From JAYODZ01 sp965660195 (GTDB taxonomy: Bacteria; Pseudomonadota; Alphaproteobacteria; RS24): 39,193 bases of DNA. Positions 1 to 7,229 of the stretch are shown here, piece after piece (position 1 is the stretch's first letter; each line of letters opens with the position of its first letter). Under the pieces are notes generated by a model that worked only from the letters and a program-made list of their open reading frames with translations, did not search any database and was not told the origin of the DNA. The stretch is from assembly GCA_965660195.1 (NCBI GenBank), contig CBFHZM010000008.1, positions 1 through 39,193 of the forward strand, written 5' to 3'. Position numbers and translations under genes: made by a program.

Positions 1-220
1 CGCGGATGCGATCTTCGCCAAGTGCGACCATTTTTTCTGGAGTGTCGGCGAGCTGAAACAGCTCTGCCGTCGCCCGATTGACGCCCTTATCTGTTGCTTG
101 TGCCGAAAGCACAACGGCGACCGTTAAGGTAAAGGGATTGGTAAAATTTAACTCGGTCTCGGGCGCTTCGTCGCCATCGGCTAAACGTTCAAAGAAAAGG
201 CGAATATCATCTTTTTTCAT
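1..220 (-). CDS. nth: Endonuclease III, N-terminal part (partial, runs off window)
   Basis: Endonuclease III is a DNA glycosylase/AP lyase that removes oxidised pyrimidines in base-excision repair. Only the first 73 codons are in the window; the helix-hairpin-helix and the Fe-S cluster cysteines lie outside it. The visible part carries the family signature near the N-terminus: an ELNFTNPF segment (residues 23-30) followed by LSAQATD (38-44) and the aligned VN of the first helix. The start at 220 is the ATG that gives the usual N-terminal length. No Shine-Dalgarno precedes it; instead a TAAACT hexamer sits six bases upstream, so the message may be leaderless. It is divergent from the DUF2244 gene. 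Identification is confident despite truncation. Confidence 0.9.
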   Translation of the reverse strand, partial: MKKDDIRLFFERLADGDEAPETELNFTNPFTLTVAVVLSAQATDKGVNRATAELFQLADTPEKMVALGEDRIR

Positions 221-226
221 AACGGG

Positions 227-255
227 AGTTTAGCCGCGCTGTTGGCTCGGCGCAA
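227..255 (-). promoter_or_regulatory. Putative sigma-70-type promoter of nth, leaderless geometry
   Basis: Read on the minus strand: TTGCGC (255-250), a 17-base spacer, TAAACT (232-227), then six bases and the nth ATG. A transcript starting 6-8 bases after the -10 would begin at or next to the start codon. No ribosome binding site is visible. This is pattern matching only. Confidence 0.45.
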
Positions 256-268
256 ATGCGCTGTCAAG

Positions 269-297
269 TTGGTGATTGGTGCTTTATCGGTTAAAGT
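269..297 (+). promoter_or_regulatory. Putative sigma-70-type promoter of the DUF2244 gene, leaderless geometry
   Basis: TTGGTG (269-274), a 17-base spacer, TAAAGT (292-297), then six bases to the ATG at 304. There is no Shine-Dalgarno in the short gap. It mirrors the nth promoter on the other strand, and the two -10 elements are about 60 bases apart. Confidence 0.45.
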
Positions 298-303
298 CTG
301 GCC

Positions 304-804
304 ATGTCAGAACAGCCTCATGTCTATGAATTTATTTTACGGCCGCATACGGCACTGAGCCAGAATGGATTTCTCTGTTTGATGGCCTTTGTTATCGCCA
401 TTAGTTTTGGCACTGGCGTTTATTTTACGTTATTGGGGGCCTGGCCGGTCTTGGGTTTTTTTGGTCTCGAAGTGGGTCTGCTTTATGCCGCGTTTCGCTG
501 GAATTATTTTGTCGCGCGGCGATATGAAGTGGTGCAGCTGAGCCAGGAGCGCGTTTTGGTCGAGCGGTTCTCGCCGCGGGGCGAACGTCAGGCCTGGTCT
601 TATAACCCGCACTGGTTGCGAATCAATTTGCTAGCAACGGCTGGCGATGAAACCGATAAGGATTTTGGATTGCCGGATATGAATGAGCTGGTTTTTTCTT
701 CGCATGGCCAAAGGCTGTCGATTGGCCACTTTCTCTCACCGGCTGAACGGCAGGAGCTCTATGGAGCGCTGAGCCATGCGCTCGGCTGTGTTCGCCGTGG
801 GTGA
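304..804 (+). CDS. DUF2244 domain-containing membrane protein
   Basis: A 166-residue protein of the DUF2244 family, an uncharacterised group of small inner-membrane proteins common in alphaproteobacteria; no biochemical function is known to me. An N-terminal strand motif (YEFILRPH, residues 8-15) precedes two predicted membrane helices at about 24-43 and 46-64. A polar C-terminal domain of about 100 residues, probably cytoplasmic, follows. The gene is divergent from nth, an arrangement I recall from other alphaproteobacteria, and its 3' end overlaps the following methyltransferase gene by 29 bases. The ATG at 304 lacks a Shine-Dalgarno but follows a promoter-like element by six bases. Family call is confident; role unknown. 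Confidence 0.85.
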   Translation: MSEQPHVYEFILRPHTALSQNGFLCLMAFVIAISFGTGVYFTLLGAWPVLGFFGLEVGLLYAAFRWNYFVARRYEVVQLSQERVLVERFSPRGERQAWSYNPHWLRINLLATAGDETDKDFGLPDMNELVFSSHGQRLSIGHFLSPAERQELYGALSHALGCVRRG

Positions 805-1309
805 GCTGATCTGTCAACCAGCTGCGGCGCTGAGCGGCGCGCGGCTGCAGTATAATTTACAGAACACCCCTTATGGAAAGATTTGTTTTGCGAAACATAA
901 CGATGCTTTGGTTTTCGTTGGTTTTACCGCGCGCGCTACCGATATTCTCGACCCTATCCGCCGGCATTGGCCGATCCGCACATGCGTGCGGCAGGATAAT
1001 TTGGTGTTGGACTTCGCTGCACCGCCACCGTTACATCTCCATGGTACGCCGTATCAACATCAAGTCTGGCGGGCTTTATTCAAACTCAAGGCCGGGCAGA
1101 CGACTTGCTATAGCGAGCTTGCTGAAAAGCTGAACTCGGGTGCTCGTGCTATTGGCGGTGCGGTCGGCGCCAACCCGATCGCATGGTTTGTGCCGTGCCA
1201 TCGCGTACTACAAAAATCGGGAGCGCTCGGGGGATATCGTTGGGGCCTGTCCATCAAACGGCGGTTGCTGGCTGCGGAGAATATTACGACGCAAGAACTT
1301 CCTTACTAA
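776..1309 (+). CDS. ogt: Methylated-DNA--[protein]-cysteine S-methyltransferase (MGMT)
   Basis: A suicide DNA repair protein that moves the alkyl group from O6-alkylguanine (and O4-alkylthymine) to its own cysteine. At 177 residues it matches the single-domain Ogt type rather than the longer Ada. The active-site PCHRV is at residues 140-144, with Cys141 as acceptor. The DNA-recognition helix segment RAIGGAVGANP (124-134) and the C-terminal GGYRWG (152-157) are present. The ATG at 776 lies inside the DUF2244 gene and has GGAG seven bases upstream, so translational coupling is likely. GTG codons at 788 and 797 are weaker alternatives. The 3' end overlaps convergent gpmA by 26 bases. Another direct-reversal enzyme, AlkB, lies about 5 kb away. 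Confidence 0.92.
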   Translation: MRSAVFAVGELICQPAAALSGARLQYNLQNTPYGKICFAKHNDALVFVGFTARATDILDPIRRHWPIRTCVRQDNLVLDFAAPPPLHLHGTPYQHQVWRALFKLKAGQTTCYSELAEKLNSGARAIGGAVGANPIAWFVPCHRVLQKSGALGGYRWGLSIKRRLLAAENITTQELPY

Positions 1310-1901
1310 TCACTTGGCCCGCGGTATCGACCTCATAAATATAAGGTTCGCCGGTGCCGATATTGACCTCGATGATTTGTTCGGCTGAGAGAGCGTCGAG
1401 TTGCATGACCAGCGCGCGCAGAGAGTTGCCGTGCGCTGCAACCAAAATATTCTCACCCGCGCGCAACTGCGGCATGATGGTGGAATTGAAGTAGGGCAGG
1501 ACGCGATCGGCGGTATCCTTCAAGCTTTCACCGCCCGGAGGCGGGGTATCAAAAGAGCGCCGCCAAATATGGACTTGCTCGTCGCCCCATTTTTGCCGCG
1601 CCTCGTCTTTGTTGAGACCTGACAGATCACCATAATCTCGCTCATTCAGCGCTTGGTTCCGGATCACGGGCAAATCGCTTTGCCCGATCGCCTCGAGGAT
1701 TAGGCCGCAGGTTTTCTGCGCCCGCTGCAGATCTGAGGTATAGGCTGCACTAAACTGAAAACCTCGCGCCGCCAGGGCCGTGCCGGCGTCTGATGCTTCG
1801 CGAACCCCTTGCGCCGTCAGGTCGGGATCGCGCCAGCCTGTAAACAGGTTTTTTTCATTCCACTCGCTTTGCCCATGACGGACCAGAACCAATAAACTCA
1901 T
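1284..1901 (-). CDS. gpmA: 2,3-bisphosphoglycerate-dependent phosphoglycerate mutase
   Basis: Interconverts 3- and 2-phosphoglycerate in glycolysis and gluconeogenesis through a phosphohistidine. The RHG catalytic motif is at residues 8-10 (His9). Glu87 within NERDYG and His157 within AAHGNS complete the histidine-phosphatase site. At 205 residues it is the short form usual in alphaproteobacteria, lacking the insertion of the roughly 250-residue E. coli enzyme. The start has GGAG six bases upstream. It follows dapB on the same strand by 48 bases with no evident terminator between them. Its last 26 bases overlap the end of the convergent methyltransferase gene. Confidence 0.95.
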   Translation of the reverse strand: MSLLVLVRHGQSEWNEKNLFTGWRDPDLTAQGVREASDAGTALAARGFQFSAAYTSDLQRAQKTCGLILEAIGQSDLPVIRNQALNERDYGDLSGLNKDEARQKWGDEQVHIWRRSFDTPPPGGESLKDTADRVLPYFNSTIMPQLRAGENILVAAHGNSLRALVMQLDALSAEQIIEVNIGTGEPYIYEVDTAGQVISKEVLAS

Positions 1902-1949
1902 AAGCGTCTCCGTTATTGTAATCGTTAACAGAAATAGATTGCAGAGATG

Positions 1950-2753
1950 TTACGAGGTGAAGCCCAAAACATCGCGCATAGAGTATAGGCCGGGCGCTTT
2001 ACCATGCGCCCAAACCGCGGCTTGAAGCGCGCCCGAAGCGAAAATATCGCGACTTTCAGCACGGTGTGATAGCCGAATTTGTTCACCAGCGCTGGCAAAA
2101 ATAACCTCATGATCACCAACAACTGAGCCACCTCGCAAGGCGGCAAAGCCAATAGCGCCGCTCGCCCGCGCCCCGGTAATGCCATCGCGCCCACTGTCAC
2201 GCACCATTGCCAAATCGACGTTGCGTCCTTGCGCTGCCGCTTCACCTAAAAGCAAGGCAGTACCAGAGGGCGCGTCGACCTTATGGCGGTGGTGCATCTC
2301 GAGAATTTCAATATCCCAATCTGGCGCTAAAGCCTGCGCGGCCTGTTCAACCAAACCCGCTAGCAAATTCACACCAAGGCTCATATTGCCAGACTTTACG
2401 ATCATAGCATGGCGGGCTGCAGCGGCGATTGCGGCCTCCTCCGTTTCAGAAAAACCTGTGGTGCCGATCACATGCACAATGCGCGACTGTGCGGCAAGGG
2501 CAGCAAGCTCGGTCGATACGGAGGGTTGTGAAAAATCAATAATGCCATCGCCTTGGCTAACGGCTTCGAGCGCATTGTCGGAGACGCAAATACCAGTCGG
2601 TGCGCCGCCGATGAGCATAGCGACATCCTGCCCGAGATGCGGACTGGTTGAAGATTCTAGAGCGCCAGCGAGCTCGAGACGATCGTCTTCAATGACCATC
2701 CGCAATAGCGTTCGACCCATGCGGCCCGCGCAACCATTAATAATGAGTTTCAT
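1950..2753 (-). CDS. dapB: 4-hydroxy-tetrahydrodipicolinate reductase
   Basis: Reduces the dihydrodipicolinate intermediate with NAD(P)H in the diaminopimelate/lysine pathway, supplying peptidoglycan and protein synthesis. The Rossmann signature GCAGRMG is at residues 7-13. The catalytic and substrate-binding motif HHRHKVDAPSGTA is at 154-166. Length (267 residues) is normal for the family. It lies 65 bases downstream of dnaJ, as in several alphaproteobacteria, but also has its own good promoter match (2761-2790). The ATG at 2753 has no Shine-Dalgarno, and the -10 element ends seven bases before it, so this promoter would give a leaderless message while read-through from dnaKJ would not. Confidence 0.95.
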   Translation of the reverse strand: MKLIINGCAGRMGRTLLRMVIEDDRLELAGALESSTSPHLGQDVAMLIGGAPTGICVSDNALEAVSQGDGIIDFSQPSVSTELAALAAQSRIVHVIGTTGFSETEEAAIAAAARHAMIVKSGNMSLGVNLLAGLVEQAAQALAPDWDIEILEMHHRHKVDAPSGTALLLGEAAAQGRNVDLAMVRDSGRDGITGARASGAIGFAALRGGSVVGDHEVIFASAGEQIRLSHRAESRDIFASGALQAAVWAHGKAPGLYSMRDVLGFTS

Positions 2754-2760
2754 GCCACAG

Positions 2761-2790
2761 GTTATACCAGCGCAGACAGGGTGCTGTCAT
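2761..2790 (-). promoter_or_regulatory. Putative promoter of dapB, leaderless geometry
   Basis: On the minus strand: ATGACA (2790-2785), an 18-base spacer, TATAAC (2766-2761), then seven bases to the dapB ATG. The -35 and -10 each match the sigma-70 consensus at five of six positions. No ribosome binding site occurs between the -10 and the ATG. Confidence 0.5.
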
Positions 2791-2818
2791 CCGATGATTT
2801 CATGCCGCCTTTGACGGC

Positions 2819-3931
2819 CTATTTCGCGCCGGTTTGTTTGCGGAAGCGCGCGGCTTGGGGAAACGTATCTTCGCCACTAATTTCGGCAAATTGTTTCAAC
2901 AGTTTTTCCTGCTCGCGCGACAGTTTGGCCGGCATTTCGACAGCGAGCTGAATATAAAGATCGCCATGGGCGCGGCTACGTAAGACCGGCATACCCTTTT
3001 CGCGCAGGCGGAATTGTTGCCCCGGTTGCGCTCCTTTGGGGACGTTGAGCTTCACGCGTTTGCCGTTGAGCAGCGGGATCTCGACCGAACAGCCAAGCGC
3101 CGCTTGTGTCAGCGTTACCGGTAACTGGCAAAATAAATCGGCGCCGTCGCGTTGTAAAACTGGGTGTGGTTCGACGCCAACAAAGACATAAAGATCACCC
3201 GGCGTCGCGCCGCGTTCGCCAGCGTCGCCCTCACCCGAAAGCCGAATACGCGTGCCATCCTCGACGCCCGCTGGAATAGCAACGGAAAGTGTTCGGGATT
3301 GCGCGACGTGACCGCGGCCCTTGCAATCATTGCATGGCGTTTCAACAATTTGCCCAGCGCCCTGACAGACATGGCAGGGCCGTTCGACCATAAAAAAGCC
3401 CTGCTGCGCCCGCACTTTGCCGTGACCATGACAGGTGCCGCAGGTTTTTAAAGACGTTCCGGGTTTGGCGCCTGAGCCATCGCATGTGCCGCAAGGTGCA
3501 TTGCGGTTGAGCTTGATTTGTCGTTCGACACCGGAAAAAGCCTCCTCAAGCGAGATATTAACATCGGTGCGCAAGTCATTGCCGCGTTGCGGTCGCCCTC
3601 GTCCGCCGCCCCCGCGTCGCCCGCCGAAGAATTCTTCGAAAATATCGCCCATTGAGCCAAAATCGCTGAAACCACCGAAGCCGCTAAAGCCACCGGCTTG
3701 CCCCCCTTCGAAGGCGGCATGGCCAAATTGGTCATATGCAGCCCGGCTTTGTTCGTCCTTCAAAGTGTCATAGGCGTGACTGACTTCTTTGAATTGGCGC
3801 TCGGCCTCGGCGTCCCCCTGGTTGACATCGGGGTGGTATTTTTTCGCCAGCTTACGATAAGCCGACTTTAGCTCTGCCGCAGACGCAGATCTGTCAACGC
3901 CTAGAACTTCATACAGATCGCGCTTTGACAT
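2819..3931 (-). CDS. dnaJ: Chaperone protein DnaJ (Hsp40)
   Basis: Type I Hsp40 co-chaperone that delivers unfolded clients to DnaK and stimulates its ATPase. Domains in order: J domain (about 1-70) with the HPD triad at 33-35; Gly/Phe-rich linker (about 75-118); a zinc-binding domain with four CxxCxGxG repeats starting at Cys147, 164, 186 and 200; then the C-terminal substrate-binding and dimerisation region. Length (370 residues) is standard. It follows dnaK by 20 bases and is surely cotranscribed with it from the heat-shock promoter. AAGGAG is about 11 bases before the ATG, slightly far but usable. Confidence 0.97.
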   Translation of the reverse strand: MSKRDLYEVLGVDRSASAAELKSAYRKLAKKYHPDVNQGDAEAERQFKEVSHAYDTLKDEQSRAAYDQFGHAAFEGGQAGGFSGFGGFSDFGSMGDIFEEFFGGRRGGGGRGRPQRGNDLRTDVNISLEEAFSGVERQIKLNRNAPCGTCDGSGAKPGTSLKTCGTCHGHGKVRAQQGFFMVERPCHVCQGAGQIVETPCNDCKGRGHVAQSRTLSVAIPAGVEDGTRIRLSGEGDAGERGATPGDLYVFVGVEPHPVLQRDGADLFCQLPVTLTQAALGCSVEIPLLNGKRVKLNVPKGAQPGQQFRLREKGMPVLRSRAHGDLYIQLAVEMPAKLSREQEKLLKQFAEISGEDTFPQAARFRKQTGAK

Positions 3932-3951
3932 GGCGGGTACGGCTCCTTGCT

Positions 3952-5865
3952 TTAAGAAGCGCGCTGATTATCGTCGTCACTAACGTCTTCGAATTCGGCA
4001 TCCACGACATTATCGTCGTCCTCCGCCGCATCAGAAGCCGCTGCCGCTTCGGCGTCAGCTTGTTGCTCGCGATACAACGTCTCGCCAAGCTTCATCGCCG
4101 CCGCGCTCAAGGCTTGGGCTTTCTCGTTGATGTTATCGATATTGTCGCCTTCAAGAGCTTCGTTGAGCTCGGTGATAGCGGTCTCAGCCGCGGCGACATC
4201 ACCGTCATCCAATTTCTCGCGATTTTCCGCGATCGACTTTTCAGTTGCATGGATTAGGCTTGAGGCATTATTGCGGGCCTCGGCCTCGCCACGACGTTTC
4301 TTGTCGGCTTCGGCATTGGCTTCGGCATCCTTGACCATGCGTTCAATATCATCATCCGACAGACCGCCCGAGGCTTCGATACGAATTTTTTGCTCTTTGC
4401 CTGTTGCTTTATCGGCGGCCGAAACATTGACAATGCCATTGGCGTCAATATCGAACGACACTTCGATTTGCGGCATGCCGCGCGGCGCTGGTGCAATCCC
4501 TTCCAAATTGAACTGGCCGAGAAGTTTATTGTCGGCGGCCATCTCACGCTCGCCTTGATAAACCGAGATAGTTACAGCCGATTGGTTATCATCGGCGGTC
4601 GAGAAGACCTGTGATTTTTTGGTTGGGATGGTGGTGTTGCGATCGATTAGTCGCGTGAACACGCCGCCCAAGGTCTCAATCCCGAGCGACAGCGGCGTCA
4701 CATCCAACAGCAAAACATCTTTCACATCGCCCTGCAAAACGCCGGCCTGAATGGCGGCGCCCATGGCAACAACCTCGTCGGGGTTGACGCTCATATTCGG
4801 TTCTTTACCAAAAACCTCTTTAACAAATTGACGAATGCGTGGCATCCGCGTTTGGCCGCCAACCAGAACGATTTCGTCAATGTCAGAAATCGAGATGCCA
4901 GCATCTTTCAATGCCGCTTCACAAGGTTTGCGAGTACGTTGCACCAGCTTTTCGACCAGGCCTTCAAGGTCGGCGCGGGTCATTTTGACGTTAAGGTGTT
5001 TCGGCCCACTTTGATCGGCGGTGATAAAGGGCAGATTGACCTCTGTTTGGCTCGAGGAGGACAGCTCGATTTTTGCTTTCTCCGCCGCTTCTTTCAGGCG
5101 CTGCAGGGCGAGCTTGTCGGTCCGCAGGTCAATGCCAGCTTCCGATTTAAATTTGGTTGCCAGGTGGTCGACAATCACCGCGTCGAAATCTTCACCGCCA
5201 AGGAAGGTATCACCGTTGGTTGCTTTGACTTCAAACACCCCATCGCCGATTTCCAAGACGGACACATCGAAAGTGCCACCGCCTAGGTCGTAGACCACAA
5301 TGGTTTGGCCATCGACTTTGTCGAGCCCGTAAGCTAGCGACGCTGCAGTTGGCTCATTAATGATACGTAAGACCTCAAGGCCAGCAATTTTACCAGCATC
5401 CTTTGTGGCTTGGCGCTGGGCGTCATTGAAATAGGCTGGCACGGTAATAACCGCTTGGTCGACTTTCTCGCCAAGATAATCTTCAGCGGTCTCTTTCATT
5501 TTCTGCAAGATAAAGGCTGAAATTTGCGATGGCGAATAGCGCTCGCCGCGGGCCTCAACCCAAGCATCGCTGTTATCTGCCTTCACAATATTATAGGGGA
5601 CGGTTTGTTTGTCCTTCTGGGTTTCCGGATCGTCGTAGTTACGCCCGATCAAGCGTTTGATGGCAAACAATGTATTGCCAGGATTGGTGACCGCTTGTCG
5701 CTTCGCCGGTTGGCCGACGAGCCGTTCATTGTCATCGGAAAACGCAACCATTGAGGGTGTGGTCCGACCACCTTCGGCGTTTTCAATAACGCGTGGCGTC
5801 GCGCCTTCCATAATCGCGATACATGAATTTGTTGTTCCTAGGTCAATCCCGATGACTTTTCCCAT
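3952..5865 (-). CDS. dnaK: Chaperone protein DnaK (Hsp70)
   Basis: ATP-dependent Hsp70 chaperone for folding, disaggregation and control of the heat-shock sigma factor. The nucleotide-binding domain opens with GIDLGTTNSC (from residue 6) and contains the conserved DLGGGTFDVS phosphate loop. The substrate-binding domain and helical lid follow, ending in an acidic tail (VVDAEFEDV). I start at 5865, where the conserved N-terminus MGKVIGID begins and a strong GAGGA lies upstream, giving 637 residues. An upstream in-frame ATG at 5895 would add ten atypical residues and swallow the ribosome binding site. An RpoH-type promoter lies about 90-120 bases upstream. The neighbouring alkB gene is divergent. 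Confidence 0.97.
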   Translation of the reverse strand: MGKVIGIDLGTTNSCIAIMEGATPRVIENAEGGRTTPSMVAFSDDNERLVGQPAKRQAVTNPGNTLFAIKRLIGRNYDDPETQKDKQTVPYNIVKADNSDAWVEARGERYSPSQISAFILQKMKETAEDYLGEKVDQAVITVPAYFNDAQRQATKDAGKIAGLEVLRIINEPTAASLAYGLDKVDGQTIVVYDLGGGTFDVSVLEIGDGVFEVKATNGDTFLGGEDFDAVIVDHLATKFKSEAGIDLRTDKLALQRLKEAAEKAKIELSSSSQTEVNLPFITADQSGPKHLNVKMTRADLEGLVEKLVQRTRKPCEAALKDAGISISDIDEIVLVGGQTRMPRIRQFVKEVFGKEPNMSVNPDEVVAMGAAIQAGVLQGDVKDVLLLDVTPLSLGIETLGGVFTRLIDRNTTIPTKKSQVFSTADDNQSAVTISVYQGEREMAADNKLLGQFNLEGIAPAPRGMPQIEVSFDIDANGIVNVSAADKATGKEQKIRIEASGGLSDDDIERMVKDAEANAEADKKRRGEAEARNNASSLIHATEKSIAENREKLDDGDVAAAETAITELNEALEGDNIDNINEKAQALSAAAMKLGETLYREQQADAEAAAASDAAEDDDNVVDAEFEDVSDDDNQRAS

Positions 5866-5953
5866 TTGTTTTTCCTCACTCAATGCTGTGGACACGACGG
5901 TCGCGCCAGCTAAATTGTAGTTTTAGCAGCCCAAGGGGCTTTGCGTATGCACT

Positions 5954-5984
5954 CTATATAGGGAACCGCGCGCAAGGCTACAAG
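5954..5984 (-). promoter_or_regulatory. Putative RpoH (sigma-32) heat-shock promoter of dnaK-dnaJ
   Basis: On the minus strand: CTTG (5984-5981), an 18-base spacer, CCTATATAG (5962-5954). The alphaproteobacterial RpoH consensus from Caulobacter is CTTG, 17-18 bases, CYTATNTNNG; this matches at all but the last -10 position, where the G is one base early. Transcription would begin near 5947, giving a leader of about 80 bases. The core CTATATAG is a perfect palindrome, so a -10 reading is possible on both strands. Confidence 0.65.
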
Positions 5985-6014
5985 ACAGGTCGCTATTTTC
6001 TTTGGAGCTACAAT

Positions 6015-6644
6015 ATGTTGGGTGATGGGACGAAATATATAGCAGAATATTGGGGTCGGGCTGTGCAAAACGCTATTTTGACCGATCTCGCGCAAGGTCT
6101 TGCGCAGGCACCATTTTTTCGCCCAACGATGCCCCGCACAGGGCAGCCCTGGTCGATTGTCATGACCAATTTGGGCGCTCTGGGTTGGGTGTCTGACCGC
6201 GACGGCTATCGCTATCAACAGCAGCACCCCCAGACTGATGCGGCTTGGCCGGCGATCCCTGCACCATTGATTGATTTATGGTTCGATGTCACCGGCTATC
6301 GCGCGCCGCCCGAATGCTGCTTGGTGAATTATTATGATCAGGCACAGTCAAAAATGGGCCTACATCGCGATGCCGATGAGGCGGCGCTCGACGCGCCTGT
6401 CGTTTCCATATCCCTGGGCGATAGCGCGACATTCCGCATGGGCGGTGCTACGCGGAAAGGGCCGACGCGATCACTCAAGCTCCACTCTGGCGATGTTTTT
6501 ATGTTTGGTGGTCCAGCGCGACATTATTTCCACGGCATTGATCGTATTTTCCACGGCTCATCAACCCTCCTCGCGGAGCATAGCGCGTTCGCCGCCGGTG
6601 GACGGATCAATTTGACCCTGCGACGCGTGACAAAACCTGAATAG
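6015..6644 (+). CDS. alkB: AlkB-family alpha-ketoglutarate-dependent DNA repair dioxygenase
   Basis: Fe(II)/2-oxoglutarate dioxygenase that oxidatively removes methyl groups from 1-methyladenine and 3-methylcytosine. With the start at 6015 the protein has 209 residues. The iron ligands are His117 and Asp119 (HRD) and His173 (HGI). The 2-oxoglutarate/substrate motif RINLTLR is at 197-203, and the conserved NYYD at 105-108. The start is chosen because GGAG lies seven bases upstream and the further upstream reading (from 5883) has no family similarity and runs through the dnaK promoter. The gene sits alone on the plus strand between dnaK and grpE, and its stop is three bases from the grpE stop. 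Whether it is heat- or damage-induced cannot be read here. Confidence 0.92.
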   Translation: MLGDGTKYIAEYWGRAVQNAILTDLAQGLAQAPFFRPTMPRTGQPWSIVMTNLGALGWVSDRDGYRYQQQHPQTDAAWPAIPAPLIDLWFDVTGYRAPPECCLVNYYDQAQSKMGLHRDADEAALDAPVVSISLGDSATFRMGGATRKGPTRSLKLHSGDVFMFGGPARHYFHGIDRIFHGSSTLLAEHSAFAAGGRINLTLRRVTKPE

Positions 6645-6647
6645 CTA

Positions 6648-7220
6648 TTAATCCTTGGCAATGCCGACGCGGGCCGGCCGCAACAATCGTTCTCCGATAC
6701 GGTAGCCGGTCTCAATCACCTCAATGACTGTGCCAGCATCGGAGCCGGTTCCGGGGGCCTCAAACATGGCTTCGTGAAAATTGGGGTCAAATTTTTCGCC
6801 TTTCGGTGAGATGGCTATGATCTGATGGCGCTCCAAAATAGCGCGCAAATCCCGCTCGGTAGCGACGATGCCCTCCATAACGGCTTTAAGGTTCTCCGGG
6901 ATTTCGGCGTCATCACCAATTGCTTGCTGGGCGCGTTCCATATTGTCGATGACGGAGAGCATGTCGCGGGCAAATCGCATCATGCCATATTGCTGAGCGT
7001 CGATGCGATCTCGCTCGGCGCGGCGGCGGGTGTTTTCCAATTCGGCTAGCGCCCGTAGTAGGCGATCATTGGTCTCCGCGAGCTGATCTTCAAGCGAGGG
7101 CGGCGCCGTCTCCTCAGGCGCGGGCACCTCTGCTGAGGCTTCCGAGCCGGCTTCAGCTTGCGGGTCCTGCGCCTCGGTTTCTTGTGGATGTTCGGTTCCG
7201 TCTTTATCTATTTCGCTCAT
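6648..7220 (-). CDS. grpE: Nucleotide exchange factor GrpE
   Basis: GrpE releases ADP from DnaK and so resets the Hsp70 cycle. The 190-residue protein has an acidic, low-complexity N-terminus (about 1-45), a long coiled-coil helix (about 45-90, with AELENTRRRAERDR), and a C-terminal beta domain ending in the conserved GYRIGERLLRPARVGIAK region. It starts nine bases after hrcA with AGGA upstream of the ATG, so hrcA-grpE form one operon. dnaK follows on the same strand, but alkB on the opposite strand separates them. Confidence 0.96.
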   Translation of the reverse strand: MSEIDKDGTEHPQETEAQDPQAEAGSEASAEVPAPEETAPPSLEDQLAETNDRLLRALAELENTRRRAERDRIDAQQYGMMRFARDMLSVIDNMERAQQAIGDDAEIPENLKAVMEGIVATERDLRAILERHQIIAISPKGEKFDPNFHEAMFEAPGTGSDAGTVIEVIETGYRIGERLLRPARVGIAKD

Positions 7221-7229
7221 AACGATCCT

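Noticed and set aside
2179..5920. Many long plus-strand readings opposite dapB, dnaJ and dnaK
   Set aside because: They are shadows of strongly biased minus-strand genes, with low-complexity Ser/Ala/Arg translations and no recognisable domains.
5927..5940. AGCCC/GGGCT palindrome in the dnaK leader as an RNA thermometer
   Set aside because: Five base pairs, a three-base loop and no pairing with the Shine-Dalgarno; too little to call a ROSE-like element.
5883..6014. Longer AlkB start at 5883
   Set aside because: The extension lacks family similarity and crosses the dnaK promoter; the ATG at 6015 has a good GGAG.
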